From contig CANAXT010000007.1 of NCBI GenBank assembly GCA_947365915.1, positions 1 through 40,725 on the forward strand: a DNA stretch of 40,725 bases, given 5' to 3'. Both the position numbers and the translations under genes were made by a program. This DNA is from an uncultured Mycoplasmatota bacterium (GTDB taxonomy: Bacteria; Bacillota_I; Bacilli_A; RF39; UBA660). Under the pieces are notes generated by a model. It was not told where the DNA came from, ran no database searches, and was given only the letters and a program-made list of their open reading frames with translations. Below are positions 24,667 through 34,457 of the stretch, piece after piece. How positions within the stretch are numbered: the stretch's first letter is position 1; each line of letters opens with the position of its first letter.

Positions 24667-24765
24667 ATCAAACCTTAACTGAAAGTTTGCTTTTAAATTG
24701 TTAAGATCGGAGATGGTTGAAGTAAGATTGCTTAGAAGAAGGCTACTTACTTCTTTTATTTTTAG
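24667..24765 (+). ncRNA. Candidate structured small RNA
   Basis: A compact unit of about 100 bases from a good promoter to a strong terminator. CTTAAC (24674-24679) pairs with GTTAAG (24700-24705), and flanking CAAACC and GGTTG can extend the stem across an internal loop GATCGGAGAT. It ends in an 8-bp terminator stem GAAGTAAG/CTTACTTC (24719-24753) and TTTTATTTTT. There is no reading frame or ribosome-binding site. It does not match any riboswitch or housekeeping RNA that I recognise. It could also be a leader whose gene was replaced by the YhcG pseudogene downstream. Confidence 0.45.
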
Positions 24766-24902
24766 TTTCAACAATTTGATTATTTTATTACCTTGTCTGA
24801 ATTATTATTAAATTTGAATAGGAGTATAGAAAATTTTTACCATATATAGTATAATCTAGACATAAGATTTCTTATGTTTAAATTAAAGAAAGGAGGCAAT
24901 TA

Positions 24903-25941
24903 ATGGACAACGAACTAATTAAAAATGATAATGAAATTAATAATATATTTAATAATATTAAAGAACTAGTAATTAGTAGTAGAAATAAAGTATATAGTAC
25001 TGTAAATACTGAAATGATTAGTTTATATTGGAAAAGCAATTATGGAAATACAACAGGGTGATGAAAGAGCAAACTATGGTGATGCTGTTTTAGAAAAACT
25101 ATCACAAAAACTAACTGATGAATTTGGAAAAGGTTTTTCCTCAAGAAATCTGCGAACTATGAGAAAATTCTATCTAATATATCCAATTTGGCAGACAGTG
25201 TCTTCCAAATTGAGTTGGTCACATTATTTAGAATTAATAAAAATAGAAGAAGAACCTAAAAGAAATTTTTATATTAAAGAATCTATTAATTCTAAATGGA
25301 GTGTAAGAGAACTTCAAAGACAAATCGGGTCTCTATTATATGAAAGATTAGCTCTATCTGCTAATAAAGAAAAAATCTTAGAACTTGCTGAAAAAGGTCA
25401 AATTTTAAAGTCAAGTAAAGATTTAGTCAAAGATCCATTTGTTCTAGAATTTCTTGATATTAAAGAAAATACAGACTATTTAGAAACAGATTTAGAGAAA
25501 AATATATTAGAGCATTTAAAAGAATTCCTATTAGAATTAGGAAAAGGATTTATGTTTGTAGGCTCCCAAGTAAGATTAACATTAGAAGAAGATCATTTTT
25601 ACCCCGATTTGGTTTTCTATAACAGACTCTTAAAGTGTTTTGTAATAATTAAAATTGGTAAAGTAAGTCACCAAGATATTGGTCAAATGCAAATGTATGT
25701 TAATTACTATGATAGAGAAATAAAAAACAGGGATGAAAATCCAACTGTTGGCATTTTATTATCAACATTGAAAAACAAAACAGTTGTAAAATATACTCTA
25801 CCAGAAGACAATAAAAATATTTTTTCTTCCAGTTATAAATTACATTTACCTACGGAGCAAGAATTAATAGAAGCAGTAGAAGAAGAAAAGAAAAATTTTG
25901 AGTTAAATAAATTCAATTATGGTGAATTTGCTATAATTTAG
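24903..25941 (+). pseudogene. Broken YhcG/DUF1016 PD-(D/E)xK nuclease gene
   Basis: AAGGAGG and ATG 24903 begin a frame of 51 residues (MDNELIKND to MISLYWKSNYGNTTG) that stops. The rest continues from about 25042 in another frame for 299 residues. Family members read LYWNIGK here, so 8 bases, probably one copy of an ATTGG-flanked repeat, have been lost. The C-terminal domain reads CFVIIKIGKVSHQDIGQMQM, whereas the family has an aspartate-leucine before the lysine (IDLK). A 6-base in-frame loss thus removes the catalytic acid of the nuclease motif. The remainder is well preserved (SWSHYLEL, WSVRELQRQIGSLLYERLAL). YhcG proteins are found in islands and near restriction loci; their role is uncertain. 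Confidence 0.85.
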
Positions 25942-26198
25942 GAATTGTAATTTGAACTGATTCTAGCGACAAATTTCTTTGTAAAAAAACATAGATAAAA
26001 TAAGAAACCAAACAATAGTAAAAAAGAAAACACACCGATAATAATATTTTATCTGAAGTTATTCGAAAATTCATGGAAATTAGACATAAAGCAATTGACA
26101 ATAATAAAAAATAGTGTAACAATATTAATTGTTGTACTGGCGACTATAAGTTTGTCAGTCATTTTTTACAATTTTATTTTTTACTGATCTTCTACTAC

Positions 26199-26217
26199 TA
26201 GGAGGAAAAACCTCCTA
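26199..26217. repeat. Hairpin TAGGAGG-AAAAA-CCTCCTA
   Basis: Perfect 7-bp inverted repeat. The left arm is a Shine-Dalgarno-like sequence, but no start codon follows and there is no T run. Confidence 0.7.
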
Positions 26218-26320
26218 CATAAGACAATTACAACACAAATATTGTATTAACAAAAAAACTTTATAATAGTCGAACAAAATCTATAAAAGCAATATCTAAC
26301 AATCAAACTTTACTTATTCA

Positions 26321-26357
26321 AAAAGAGTACAATATATTTTTATTCTCTTTTTTTTCG
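26321..26357 (+). terminator. Terminator upstream of the S10 promoter
   Basis: AAAAGAG paired with CTCTTTT across an AT-rich loop, followed by T; it would stop readthrough into the S10 operon. Confidence 0.55.
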
Positions 26358-26418
26358 CACCAACTTCCAAATAATTACCAAAATTGTAAATTTGTAATGA
26401 ATTTGTCATAAAAAACAC

Positions 26419-26447
26419 TTGATTTTCATACAATTTTCATGTATACT
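26419..26447 (+). promoter_or_regulatory. Promoter of the S10-spc-alpha cluster
   Basis: TTGATT (26419-26424), 17-base spacer, TATACT (26442-26447), about 135 bases before rpsJ. Confidence 0.75.
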
Positions 26448-26454
26448 TTTGAAT

Positions 26455-26576
26455 GTGTGGCATGCATTGATGTGTGAGGTTGCTGAAACACCCGGTTAAG
26501 TTGTTTTGAAAAATAATCGGAATTTCAGGTTTTTACACGGAGCAAGTCTATACTGGATATAGGCGAGAGGAGGATA
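26455..26576 (+). promoter_or_regulatory. Structured S10 operon leader RNA
   Basis: Three nested helices can be drawn: GTGT/ACAC (26472-26475 with 26535-26538), CTGAAA/TTTCAG (26483-26488 with 26523-26528) and CCGGTTA/TAATCGG (26492-26498 with 26514-26520). The segment ACACGGAGCAAGTCTATAC resembles leaders before rpsJ in many Firmicutes. It is probably an autoregulatory leader; the ligand protein is not known from sequence. Confidence 0.65.
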
Positions 26577-26581
26577 TAAAT

Positions 26582-26890
26582 ATGTCTAAAACGAGAGTTC
26601 GTATCAAATTGAAAGCATTTGAACACAAAAACTTAGATACAGCTTGTGCCAAAATCGTTGAAACTGTAAAAAGAACAGGCGGCGAAGTTAGCGGACCAAT
26701 TCCACTTCCAACAGAAGTAGAAAAAATCACTATCTTAAGAGCTGTTCATAAATACAAAGATTCACGTGAACAATTTGAAAAAAGAACACACAAAAGACTT
26801 ATTGATATCAATAATCCAAGTAAGGAGACTATTGAGGCATTAACTCATTTAGATATTCCAAGTGGTGTTGATATTCAGATTAAACAATAG
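26582..26890 (+). CDS. rpsJ: 30S ribosomal protein S10
   Basis: 102 residues, standard. It contains [28 protein letters not shown], and the C-terminal [15 protein letters not shown]10 is part of the 30S head and, as NusE, of transcription antitermination complexes. It is the first gene of the S10 operon, behind a structured leader and an AGAGGAGG site. Confidence 0.97.
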   Translation: MSKTRVRIKLKAFEHKNLDTACAKIVETVKRTGGEVSGPIPLPTEVEKITILRAVHKYKDSREQFEKRTHKRLIDINNPSKETIEALTHLDIPSGVDIQIKQ

Positions 26891-26901
26891 GAGGAAAAGT
26901 T

Positions 26902-27660
26902 ATGAAAAAAGGAATCTTAGGTCGTAAAATTGGAATGACTCAAGTATTTACAAAATCAGGTAAATTGATTCCAGTAACCGTTATCTCAGTAGAACCAAAC
27001 GTAGTAACACAAATCAAAACAAAAGAAAACGACGGTTATGAAGCAATTCAACTTGGTTTCGATACAAAGAGAGAAAAGTTAGCGACAAAAGCATCTATTG
27101 GACATACCAATAAAGCAAACACTACACCTAAGCGCTTCTTTAGAGAAATCAGAGGTGTAGACATTAACAACTACTCACTAGGTCAAGTAATCACAGTAGA
27201 TACTTTTACCGTAGGAGAAGCTGTAGACGTTACAGGAGTAACAAAAGGAAAAGGTTTCCAAGGAGTGATCAAACGTCATGGACAAAGCCGTGGACCTATG
27301 GGACATGGATCACATTACCATAGAAAACCAGGATCAATGGGAACCATGAGACCAATGCGTGTTTTTAAAGGAAAAAAACTTCCAGGACATATGGGACAGT
27401 TAACAGTAACTATTCAAAACTTAGAAATCGTTGCTGTAGACGTAGAAAACAATGTAATCTTAGTCAAAGGTAATGTACCAGGTGCCAAAAAATCACTAGT
27501 GATTATCAAATCAGCTGTGAAAAAACCTGACACCATTAACGAAAGAGAAGAACTTATCTCTTATGTTGCAGAAGAAAAACCTCAAGAAAACACAGAACCA
27601 GTAGAAACTGAAACAACAGAAGAATCAGTGGAAACTGAACCAGTGACTGAGGAGGCATAG
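26902..27660 (+). CDS. rplC: 50S ribosomal protein L3 with acidic C-terminal tail
   Basis: The L3 core is complete: [16 protein letters not shown] at the start, [20 protein letters not shown] in the loop reaching the peptidyl-transferase centre, then GKKLPGHMG. The family is usually about 205-215 residues; this protein has 252. The extra ~45 residues (EERE-type start, then [18 protein letters not shown] and onward) are acidic, of low complexity and probably disordered on the ribosome surface. The gene is one base short of rplD. Confidence 0.96.
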   Translation: MKKGILGRKIGMTQVFTKSGKLIPVTVISVEPNVVTQIKTKENDGYEAIQLGFDTKREKLATKASIGHTNKANTTPKRFFREIRGVDINNYSLGQVITVDTFTVGEAVDVTGVTKGKGFQGVIKRHGQSRGPMGHGSHYHRKPGSMGTMRPMRVFKGKKLPGHMGQLTVTIQNLEIVAVDVENNVILVKGNVPGAKKSLVIIKSAVKKPDTINEREELISYVAEEKPQENTEPVETETTEESVETEPVTEEA

Positions 27661-27661
27661 T

Positions 27662-28285
27662 ATGGAAAAGATATCTGTATTAAACTTAAAAGGTGAAAAA
27701 GTAAAAGACATTACCTTAAACGAAACAGTATGGGGAATTACTCCAAATGACGCTGTACTATATGACGCGATTACATTATCAAGAAACTCATTAAGACAAG
27801 GAACCGCAGACACAAAAACACGTAGCGAAGTTCGTGGTGGAGGAAAAAAACCATGGAGACAAAAAGGGACTGGACGCGCTCGTCAAGGAAGTACCCGTGC
27901 ACCTCATTGGATTAAAGGTGGGATCGTATTCGGACCACATCCAAGAAGTTATGCAAAAAAAATGAACAGAAAAGAAAGAAGATTAGCTTTAAAATCAGCT
28001 TTATCTTATAAAGTATTAGATAAAGAACTTACGATTGTAGAAAACTTTACAGTAGAAACAAATAAAACAAAAGACATGAAAAATATTTTAACAAACTTAA
28101 ACGCAACTAGAAAAACACTAATCGTTGTAGAAGAACTAACTGATAACGTGATCTTAGGAACTAGAAACCTAAACAATATCGTGTTATTAGAAGCATCTGA
28201 AATAAACACACTAGACATTGTTGCAGCAGACAAAATGATCATCACAGAAGCAGCAGTAAAAACAATTGAGGAGGTGCTTGCATAA
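27662..28285 (+). CDS. rplD: 50S ribosomal protein L4
   Basis: 207 residues. It shows the conserved loop [19 protein letters not shown], which lines the exit tunnel, and [18 protein letters not shown]. In many bacteria L4 represses its own operon through the leader; whether that applies here is not shown by the sequence. It overlaps rplW by one base, with its own GGAGG just inside rplC. Confidence 0.97.
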   Translation: MEKISVLNLKGEKVKDITLNETVWGITPNDAVLYDAITLSRNSLRQGTADTKTRSEVRGGGKKPWRQKGTGRARQGSTRAPHWIKGGIVFGPHPRSYAKKMNRKERRLALKSALSYKVLDKELTIVENFTVETNKTKDMKNILTNLNATRKTLIVVEELTDNVILGTRNLNNIVLLEASEINTLDIVAADKMIITEAAVKTIEEVLA

Positions 28286-28560
28286 TGAATTATAGAAATA
28301 TTATAAAAGCCCCAATAATTACAGAAAAAACAACTGAACTTGCGCAACAAAACACTTACGTATTCAGTGTAGACGTAAAAGCAAACAAAACACATATCAA
28401 GCAAGCAATCGAAAACATCTTCGATGTAAAAGTAGAAAGCGTTAATACAGTTAACGTAAAACCAAAGAAAAAAAGAGTTGGTAGATATACAGGAAAAACC
28501 AACCATGTAAAAAAAGCAATTGTTAAATTAAAAGAAGGAAGTTCAATTGAACTTAACTAA
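28285..28560 (+). CDS. rplW: 50S ribosomal protein L23
   Basis: 91 residues. It contains [15 protein letters not shown] and [17 protein letters not shown], the typical L23 core, and the basic extended loop. L23 sits at the tunnel exit and docks trigger factor and SRP. The start overlaps the rplD stop by one base, after GGAGGTG. Confidence 0.96.
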   Translation: MNYRNIIKAPIITEKTTELAQQNTYVFSVDVKANKTHIKQAIENIFDVKVESVNTVNVKPKKKRVGRYTGKTNHVKKAIVKLKEGSSIELN

Positions 28561-28580
28561 TCCAGAAGGAGGACACATAT

Positions 28581-29411
28581 ATGGCAATTAAAACATATAA
28601 ACCAATGACGAATGGAACTCGTGGAATGTCAACATTGATCAATGACGAAATTACAAAAACAACTCCAGAGAAATCATTAGTCGTTACACTAAAGAAAAAC
28701 GGTGGTCGTAACAACCAAGGAAGAATCACAGTAAGACACCGTGGTGGAGGAGCAAAAAGAAAATACCGTATCATCGATTTCAAAAGAAATAAAGATGGAA
28801 TACTAGGAACAGTTGCTTCAATCGAATACGATCCAAACAGAACAGCTAACATTGCTTTAATTAAATATGCCGATGGAGAAAAACGATATATCATCGCTCC
28901 AAAAGGACTAAAAGTAGGAACAAAAATTGAAAGTGGAGAAAACGCAGACATCAAAGTCGGGAACGCATTACCACTCGCAAACATTCCAGAAGGAACAACC
29001 GTTCATAATATAGAACTAAAACCTGGAAAAGGAGGAGAACTAGCACGTTCCGCTGGATCTTCAGTTCAAATATTAGGACGAGAAGGAAAATACACATTAC
29101 TTCGATTAACCAGTGGCGAAGTGAGAAAAGTACTAAGCGTATGTAGAGCAACCATTGGAGAAGTAGGAAACGCAGATCATGAATTAGTAAAAATCGGAAA
29201 AGCAGGAAGAAAAAGACACATGGGAATTCGTCCAACCGTTCGTGGATCTGTAATGAACCCTAATGATCACCCTCATGGTGGTGGAGAAGGACGCGCACCA
29301 ATCGGACGTAAAGGACCAGTTACTCCTTGGGGTAAACCAGCATTAGGATATAAAACGAGAGACAGCAAAAAAGCTTCAAATAAGTTAATTGTTCGTCGTC
29401 GTACGAAATAG
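28581..29411 (+). CDS. rplB: 50S ribosomal protein L2
   Basis: 276 residues, standard. Conserved segments: [33 protein letters not shown], and the C-terminal [20 protein letters not shown], whose histidine lies near the peptidyl-transferase centre. It is one of the most conserved proteins in the window. AGAAGGAGG precedes the start. Confidence 0.98.
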   Translation: MAIKTYKPMTNGTRGMSTLINDEITKTTPEKSLVVTLKKNGGRNNQGRITVRHRGGGAKRKYRIIDFKRNKDGILGTVASIEYDPNRTANIALIKYADGEKRYIIAPKGLKVGTKIESGENADIKVGNALPLANIPEGTTVHNIELKPGKGGELARSAGSSVQILGREGKYTLLRLTSGEVRKVLSVCRATIGEVGNADHELVKIGKAGRKRHMGIRPTVRGSVMNPNDHPHGGGEGRAPIGRKGPVTPWGKPALGYKTRDSKKASNKLIVRRRTK

Positions 29412-29427
29412 TGAAAGGATGGTTTAA

Positions 29428-29700
29428 ATGGCTAGAAGTATAAAAAAAGGACCTTACGTAGCACCAAGCCTTATGAAAAAGGTCGAAAAATTAAATGAAT
29501 CTGGAAAAAAAGAAGTAATCAAAACATGGTCACGTCGCTCAACAATTTTTCCTGAATTTGTAGGACACACATTTGCCGTTCACAATGGAAAAGAACATAT
29601 TCCTGTTTATGTAACAGAAGATATGGTCGGACATAAATTAGGAGAATTTGCTCTAACTCGTAAATGTGGTGGACATGGTGATAACAAAGGTAAAAAATAA
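29428..29700 (+). CDS. rpsS: 30S ribosomal protein S19
   Basis: 90 residues. [15 protein letters not shown] and the core [20 protein letters not shown] are diagnostic. S19 works with S13 in the 30S head. Separated from rplB by 16 bases containing GAAAGGA. Confidence 0.97.
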   Translation: MARSIKKGPYVAPSLMKKVEKLNESGKKEVIKTWSRRSTIFPEFVGHTFAVHNGKEHIPVYVTEDMVGHKLGEFALTRKCGGHGDNKGKK

Positions 29701-29723
29701 CATTACCAGAAGGGAGGACTAAA

Positions 29724-30059
29724 ATGGAAGCAAAAGCGATTGCAAAGGGAATTAGAATCCCAGCTCGTAAAGCTCGTTTAGTGATCGATTTAATACGTGG
29801 AAAAGACGTAATCGAAGCTGATAAAATATTGAATAACATGAACAAAGAAGCTGCAAGATTAATTAGAAAAGTATTAACCTCAGCAGTAGCAAACGCTGAA
29901 AACAATTTAGGACTAGACAAAACAAAACTATTTGTAAAAGAAGCGTATGTAAACGAAGGAGCTACAATGAAAAGAATGAGATTTGGTTCTCGTGGACATG
30001 TAGATCCAATCAAAAAAAGAACGAGTCACATTACTGTGATTGTAAGTGAAAAAAATTAA
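29724..30059 (+). CDS. rplV: 50S ribosomal protein L22
   Basis: 111 residues. RIPARKARLVIDLIRGKDV and the beta-hairpin region MKRMRFGSRGHVDPIKKRTS that reaches into the exit tunnel are present. The hairpin is where macrolide-resistance changes occur in other species. AGGGAGG precedes the start. Confidence 0.97.
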   Translation: MEAKAIAKGIRIPARKARLVIDLIRGKDVIEADKILNNMNKEAARLIRKVLTSAVANAENNLGLDKTKLFVKEAYVNEGATMKRMRFGSRGHVDPIKKRTSHITVIVSEKN

Positions 30060-30076
30060 GCAAAGGAGGGTAACTG

Positions 30077-30757
30077 ATGGGTCAAAAAGTTAGTCCAATC
30101 GGACTTAGATTGGGAATCAATAAAACTTGGGAATCAAAATGGTATGCAAATAACAAAGACTTCGCTAAGTTTTTAAACAACGATATCAAAATTCGTAAAT
30201 ACTTATCAAAACGATTAAAAGACGCAGCAGTTTCAAGTATTCTAATAGAAAGAACCACTAAAAAAACAGACGTAATTATCAATACCGCAAAACCAGGTGT
30301 TGTAATTGGTCACGGTGGAGATGAAATTGAAAAAATCAAAAAAGAACTATCAAAACTAGTAAACGAAGAAATTCAAATTTCTATTATGGAAATCAAAAAA
30401 CCAGATGTTGATGCAGCACTAGTAGCAGAAAATATTGCACATCAAATAGAAAACCGTGTATCATTCAGAATCGCCCAAAAAAGAGCAATTCGTAACGCAA
30501 TGAAAGCCGGAGCAAAAGGAATCAAAACCGCTGTATCAGGCCGTTTAGGTGGAGCTGACATGGCTAGAACCGAAGGATATACAGAAGGAAACATTCCACT
30601 TCATACATTAAGAGCCGATATTGATTATGCACACAAAGAAGCAGATACAACTTATGGAAAAATTGGCGTAAAAGTATGGATTTATAAAGGAGAAATACTT
30701 CCTGGTGCAAAAAATAAGGGAGGTAATGAAAATGGCAGTCATTCCAAAAAGAACTAA
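30077..30757 (+). CDS. rpsC: 30S ribosomal protein S3
   Basis: 226 residues. It starts [20 protein letters not shown]. The KH domain has [18 protein letters not shown], in which the usual IGKGG loop reads IGHGG. The C-terminal domain holds [21 protein letters not shown]3 forms part of the mRNA entry channel. The 3' end overlaps rplP by 26 bases, so the last eight residues are encoded inside the rplP start. Confidence 0.97.
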   Translation: MGQKVSPIGLRLGINKTWESKWYANNKDFAKFLNNDIKIRKYLSKRLKDAAVSSILIERTTKKTDVIINTAKPGVVIGHGGDEIEKIKKELSKLVNEEIQISIMEIKKPDVDAALVAENIAHQIENRVSFRIAQKRAIRNAMKAGAKGIKTAVSGRLGGADMARTEGYTEGNIPLHTLRADIDYAHKEADTTYGKIGVKVWIYKGEILPGAKNKGGNENGSHSKKN

Positions 30758-31163
30758 ATATCGTAGACCACATCGTTTAAAATATGATGGAGTAACACGT
30801 GGAAATAAAGAACTACATTTTGGACAATATGGATTAATGGCAATGGAAGGAGCTTGGATTACTCAACAACAAATCGAAGCTGCCCGTGTCGCTATGACTC
30901 GTTACATGAAACGTGGAGGAAAAATATGGATTAATATATTCCCTCACTTATCATTAACAAAAATTCCATTAGAAACACGTATGGGTAAAGGTAAAGGTCA
31001 ACCAGAAGCTTGGGTTGCAGTAGTAAAAAAAGGAAAAATTATGTTTGAAGTAGCAGGAGTAAGTGAAGAAGTAGCACGTGAAGCACTAAGACTAGCAATG
31101 CACAAACTTCCAATCAAATGTAAATTTGTCATGAGAGAAAGTGGTGAGGCAAATGAAAAATAG
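30732..31163 (+). CDS. rplP: 50S ribosomal protein L16
   Basis: 143 residues from ATG 30732, which has AGGGAGG eight bases before it; ATG 30726 is too close to that site. [20 protein letters not shown] and [20 protein letters not shown] are diagnostic. L16 contacts tRNA in the A site. It overlaps rpsC upstream and rpmC by 11 bases downstream. Confidence 0.97.
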   Translation: MAVIPKRTKYRRPHRLKYDGVTRGNKELHFGQYGLMAMEGAWITQQQIEAARVAMTRYMKRGGKIWINIFPHLSLTKIPLETRMGKGKGQPEAWVAVVKKGKIMFEVAGVSEEVAREALRLAMHKLPIKCKFVMRESGEANEK

Positions 31164-31347
31164 TGAAATTAGAGAAATGTCTAACGAAGAAATCATGAAG
31201 AAAATTGAAGAATCTAACGAAGAATTATTTAACTTACGTTTTAGCCAAGCTACTGGGAACTTAGAAAAACCATCAAGAATCAAAGAACTTAGAAAATTAG
31301 TAGCACGTATGAAAACGATTCTTCGTGAACGTGAAATAGGGAGGTAA
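31153..31347 (+). CDS. rpmC: 50S ribosomal protein L29
   Basis: 64 residues from ATG 31153; an upstream GTG at 31141 in the same frame lies in rplP and has no ribosome-binding site. [20 protein letters not shown] and [20 protein letters not shown] are typical. L29 lies next to L23 at the tunnel exit. Confidence 0.95.
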   Translation: MKNSEIREMSNEEIMKKIEESNEELFNLRFSQATGNLEKPSRIKELRKLVARMKTILREREIGR

Positions 31348-31350
31348 CAT

Positions 31351-31611
31351 ATGAAAGAAAAAAAAGCTCGTGAATTAGTTGGTAAAGTAGTTAGCGACAA
31401 AAACAACAAAACAATTACTGTTTTAGTTGAAACTTATAAAACTGACCCATTATACAAAAAACGTGTGAAATATTCTAAAAAATTTACTGCACATGACGAA
31501 AAAAACGAAGCAAAAACTGGAGACATTGTACGTATTGCAGAAACTAGACCGCTATCTAGAACAAAACGTTTCCGTTTAGTAGAAATAGTTGAAAAAGCAG
31601 TTATCTTATAG
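31351..31611 (+). CDS. rpsQ: 30S ribosomal protein S17
   Basis: 86 residues. [20 protein letters not shown] and the OB-fold segment [20 protein letters not shown] identify it. A primary 16S rRNA-binding protein. Only three bases separate it from rpmC. Confidence 0.97.
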   Translation: MKEKKARELVGKVVSDKNNKTITVLVETYKTDPLYKKRVKYSKKFTAHDEKNEAKTGDIVRIAETRPLSRTKRFRLVEIVEKAVIL

Positions 31612-31638
31612 CTGTAACGGATAAAGGAGGATTCATAT

Positions 31639-32007
31639 ATGATTCAACAAGAAAGCCGTTTGAAAGTTGCAGACAACTCTGGAGCACGTGAACTATTAGT
31701 CATTCGCGTTCTAGGTGGAAGCAAAGTTAAAACAGGAAATATTGGTGATATAGTTGTTGGAACTATTAAAAAAGCAACTCCTAATGGTACAGTTGGACGC
31801 GGTAAAGTAGTGAAAGCTGTAATCGTTAGAAGTAAATTTGGTCTAAGAAGAGAAGACGGATCTTATATCAAATTTGATGACAACGCTTGCGTAATTATCA
31901 AAGATGATAAAAGCCCAATAGGAACTCGTGTTTTTGGACCAGTAGCACGTGAATTACGTGAAAAAGATTTTATGAAGATTGTATCACTTGCCAAAGAAGT
32001 GCTATAG
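31639..32007 (+). CDS. rplN: 50S ribosomal protein L14
   Basis: 122 residues, standard. [20 protein letters not shown], then [20 protein letters not shown] and [21 protein letters not shown]14 forms an intersubunit bridge and is the docking site of the silencing factor RsfS. AAAGGAGG precedes the start. Confidence 0.98.
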   Translation: MIQQESRLKVADNSGARELLVIRVLGGSKVKTGNIGDIVVGTIKKATPNGTVGRGKVVKAVIVRSKFGLRREDGSYIKFDDNACVIIKDDKSPIGTRVFGPVARELREKDFMKIVSLAKEVL

Positions 32008-32022
32008 TTTGGAGGGAAAAGC

Positions 32023-32331
32023 ATGAACTTAAAAACTGGAGATAAAGTAGTAGTCATTGCTGGTTCTAATAAAGGAAAAGAAGGAACAATTACAAAAGTA
32101 CTTCGTGACCAAAACAGAGTAGTCATAGAAGGCGTAAACGTTCGTAAAAAGCATATCAAACCAATGGGTGGAAATGCTGGAAGTATTGTAGAAATCGAAG
32201 CACCAATACACGCTTCAAATGTTATGATACTAGATCCTAAAAAGAAACAGAGAACTAGAATCGGACACACAACAAACAAAGAAGGAAAAAAAGTTAGAAT
32301 TTGTAAAAAATCTAATGAAATCCTTAACTAA
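32023..32331 (+). CDS. rplX: 50S ribosomal protein L24
   Basis: 102 residues. The KOW motif is visible in [20 protein letters not shown], followed by VEGVN-type and basic segments ([20 protein letters not shown]). An assembly initiator of the 50S subunit. GGAGGG precedes the start. Confidence 0.96.
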   Translation: MNLKTGDKVVVIAGSNKGKEGTITKVLRDQNRVVIEGVNVRKKHIKPMGGNAGSIVEIEAPIHASNVMILDPKKKQRTRIGHTTNKEGKKVRICKKSNEILN

Positions 32332-32349
32332 TTGGAAGGAGGGTTAAGA

Positions 32350-32889
32350 GTGAACCGCCTAAAAGAAAAATACTTGAATGAAATCGTACCAAGCTTAAGA
32401 GAAAAATATAATTACAAAAGTATTATGGAAGTTCCTAAATTAGACAAAATCGTAGTAAACATTGGAGTAGGAGATGCAGCACATAACAGTAAAATGTTAG
32501 AAGCATCAATGAGAGACCTAGAAGTAATTACAGGTCAAAAACCAATCGCAACAACAGCAAAAAAAGCCATTGCAGGATTCAAACTTAGAGAAGGTCAAGC
32601 AATCGGTTGTAAAGTAACATTACGTGGAGAAAACATGTATAACTTCTTAGACAAACTAATTAGTATCACATTACCACGTGTACGTGACTTTAGAGGAATT
32701 TCAAACAAATCTTTTGATGGAAGAGGAAACTATACATTAGGACTAACAGAACAATTAATTTTCTCAGAAATTGAATACGATGATGTTGTTAAAGTTCGTG
32801 GTATGGATATCGTTTTTGTCACAACAGCACATACCAACGAAGAAGCACATGACTTATTAAAAGGTTTCGGAATGCCTTTTAAGAAATAG
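32350..32889 (+). CDS. rplE: 50S ribosomal protein L5
   Basis: 179 residues using a GTG start at 32350, which has AAGGAGGG seven bases before it. An in-frame TTG at 32332 lies before the ribosome-binding site and is rejected. [20 protein letters not shown], then [19 protein letters not shown] and [12 protein letters not shown] are diagnostic. L5 binds 5S rRNA and contacts P-site tRNA. Confidence 0.96.
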   Translation: MNRLKEKYLNEIVPSLREKYNYKSIMEVPKLDKIVVNIGVGDAAHNSKMLEASMRDLEVITGQKPIATTAKKAIAGFKLREGQAIGCKVTLRGENMYNFLDKLISITLPRVRDFRGISNKSFDGRGNYTLGLTEQLIFSEIEYDDVVKVRGMDIVFVTTAHTNEEAHDLLKGFGMPFKK

Positions 32890-32904
32890 TTATAGGAGGA
32901 TATT

Positions 32905-33090
32905 ATGGCTAAAAAAAGTATGATCGTAAAAGCTAGTCGTAAACCTAAGTATAAAGTACGTGAATACACACGCTGTGCAAGATGCGGAAGACCTCACGCT
33001 GTACTTAGAAAATATGGAATTTGCCGTATTTGCTTTAGAGAATTAGCTTACAAAGGACAAATACCAGGGGTTACAAAATCTAGCTGGTAG
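32905..33090 (+). CDS. rpsZ: 30S ribosomal protein S14, zinc-binding type Z
   Basis: 61 residues. It is the short zinc form, with [20 protein letters not shown] giving the four cysteine ligands. The longer zinc-free paralogue that some Bacilli use under zinc shortage is not in this window. AGGAGG precedes the start. Confidence 0.97.
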   Translation: MAKKSMIVKASRKPKYKVREYTRCARCGRPHAVLRKYGICRICFRELAYKGQIPGVTKSSW

Positions 33091-33107
33091 TAGATGGGAG
33101 GATATAT

Positions 33108-33503
33108 ATGGTAACAGATCCAATCGCAGATATGCTTACAAGAATTCGTAACGCCAATCAAATGCGATACAAAGAAGTTGAAGTACCCGCTTCAAAAATG
33201 AAAACTGAAATTGCCAGAATCTTAAAAGAAACAGGATTTATAAGCGATTACAAAGTAACAAAAAAAGACAAATTTAATGTAATAACATTGAACTTAAAAT
33301 ATGGAGAAAAAAAAGAACGTGTAATTACTGGACTGAAAAGAATTTCAAAACCAGGATTACGTGTATATGCCAAAGCCGAAGAAGTACCAAGCGTATTAAA
33401 TGGACTTGGAATTGCCATTATTTCTACTTCAAAAGGAATTATGACTGACAAAGAAGCAAGAGAACAAACACTTGGTGGAGAAGTATTGGCTTACATTTGG
33501 TAG
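33108..33503 (+). CDS. rpsH: 30S ribosomal protein S8
   Basis: 131 residues. [20 protein letters not shown] at the N-terminus and the C-terminal [20 protein letters not shown] are diagnostic. S8 binds helix 21 of 16S rRNA and is the spc operon repressor in E. coli; no matching leader is evident here. Confidence 0.97.
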   Translation: MVTDPIADMLTRIRNANQMRYKEVEVPASKMKTEIARILKETGFISDYKVTKKDKFNVITLNLKYGEKKERVITGLKRISKPGLRVYAKAEEVPSVLNGLGIAIISTSKGIMTDKEAREQTLGGEVLAYIW

Positions 33504-33521
33504 AAAGTTAGGAGGATGATT

Positions 33522-34052
33522 ATGAGTCGTATAGGAAATAGAATATTAACTATACCAGAAAACGTTACAGTATCAAAACATGATTGTGTTGTTACAGTAA
33601 AAGGTCCTAAAGGTGAACTTTCTACTGAAATTAACGAACACATTGATATTAATGTAAATGGAAATGAATTAACAGTTACAAGAGATAATGATAACTACAA
33701 AAAATTTCATGGTACAGCAAACGCAAATATCAGTAATATGATTGAAGGAGTAACCAAAGGATTTGAAAAAAAATTAGAAGCCCTTGGTGTTGGATATCGT
33801 TTTACATTAAAAGGAAAAGACTTAGTAGTAACAGCTGGGTATTCTCATCCAGTAGAAGTAGAAGTTCCAGAAGGAATCACACTAGAATGTCCAAGCAACA
33901 CCGAACTTACAATAAAAGGAATCAACAAATGCCAAGTCGGAGAATTTGCTGCTAACGTTAGAAAAATTAGAGAACCTGAACCATACAAAGGAAAAGGAAT
34001 TCGTTATAAAGATGAAATCGTTCGTCGTAAAGAAGGAAAGAAAGCATCTTAA
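33522..34052 (+). CDS. rplF: 50S ribosomal protein L6
   Basis: 176 residues from ATG 33522 (MSRIGNRILTIPENV). The ATG at 33516 overlaps the AGGAGG site and is unlikely. VEKKLEALGVGYR-type core and the C-terminal EPEPYKGKGIRYKDEIVRRK are characteristic. L6 lies near the sarcin-ricin loop. Confidence 0.96.
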   Translation: MSRIGNRILTIPENVTVSKHDCVVTVKGPKGELSTEINEHIDINVNGNELTVTRDNDNYKKFHGTANANISNMIEGVTKGFEKKLEALGVGYRFTLKGKDLVVTAGYSHPVEVEVPEGITLECPSNTELTIKGINKCQVGEFAANVRKIREPEPYKGKGIRYKDEIVRRKEGKKAS

Positions 34053-34080
34053 TATTGAATAGTAAAGGAGAGTAATACTT

Positions 34081-34443
34081 ATGATTAAGAAAGTATCTCG
34101 TAACGATGTACGTAAAGCTAGACATACACGTGTAAGAGCTAAAGTAGCTGGTACTACAACAACCCCAAGACTAAATGTGTTTAGATCAAACGGAAACATT
34201 TTTGCGCAAATCATTGATGATGTAAGCTCTGTTACATTAGTAAGCGCATCTTCTATTGATAAAGAACTAAAACTTAAAAATGGTGGAAACATTGAAGCCG
34301 CTTCTAAAGTAGGAGAACTGCTAGCTAAAAGAGCAAAAGAAGCAAAAATAAAAACTGTAGTATTTGATAGAGGTGGATACCTATATCATGGACGTGTAAA
34401 AGCTTTAGCTGAAGCTGCTCGCGAAAACGGATTAGAATTCTAA
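34081..34443 (+). CDS. rplR: 50S ribosomal protein L18
   Basis: 120 residues. It contains [20 protein letters not shown], then [14 protein letters not shown] and [21 protein letters not shown]18 carries 5S rRNA into the 50S subunit with L5. AAAGGAG precedes the start. Confidence 0.97.
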   Translation: MIKKVSRNDVRKARHTRVRAKVAGTTTTPRLNVFRSNGNIFAQIIDDVSSVTLVSASSIDKELKLKNGGNIEAASKVGELLAKRAKEAKIKTVVFDRGGYLYHGRVKALAEAARENGLEF

Positions 34444-34457
34444 AAGGAGGAAAACAC

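Larger units (their letters stand above)
25942..26418 (+). other. Intergenic region before the S10 operon
   Basis: AT-rich with no credible gene. It contains short fragments such as ILSEVIRKFMEIRHKAIDNN and a hydrophobic stretch (VTILIVVLATISLSVIFYNF) in adjacent frames, possibly a decayed small membrane gene. It also holds the TAGGAGG hairpin and a terminator-like structure near 26321-26357 (AAAAGAG/CTCTTTT then T). Confidence 0.5.

Noticed and set aside
26199-26217. TAGGAGG hairpin as a ribosome-binding-site switch
   Set aside because: No start codon or reading frame follows at a usable distance, so it is listed only as a repeat.
28006-28506. Minus-strand open frame opposite rplD and rplW
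   Set aside because: It is a mirror of two conserved ribosomal genes, low complexity and without a start signal.
31074-31084. CACGTG-containing sequences in ribosomal protein genes as possible parS sites
   Set aside because: They lack the flanking TGTT and AACA arms of parS and arise from Ala-Arg-Glu and similar codons.
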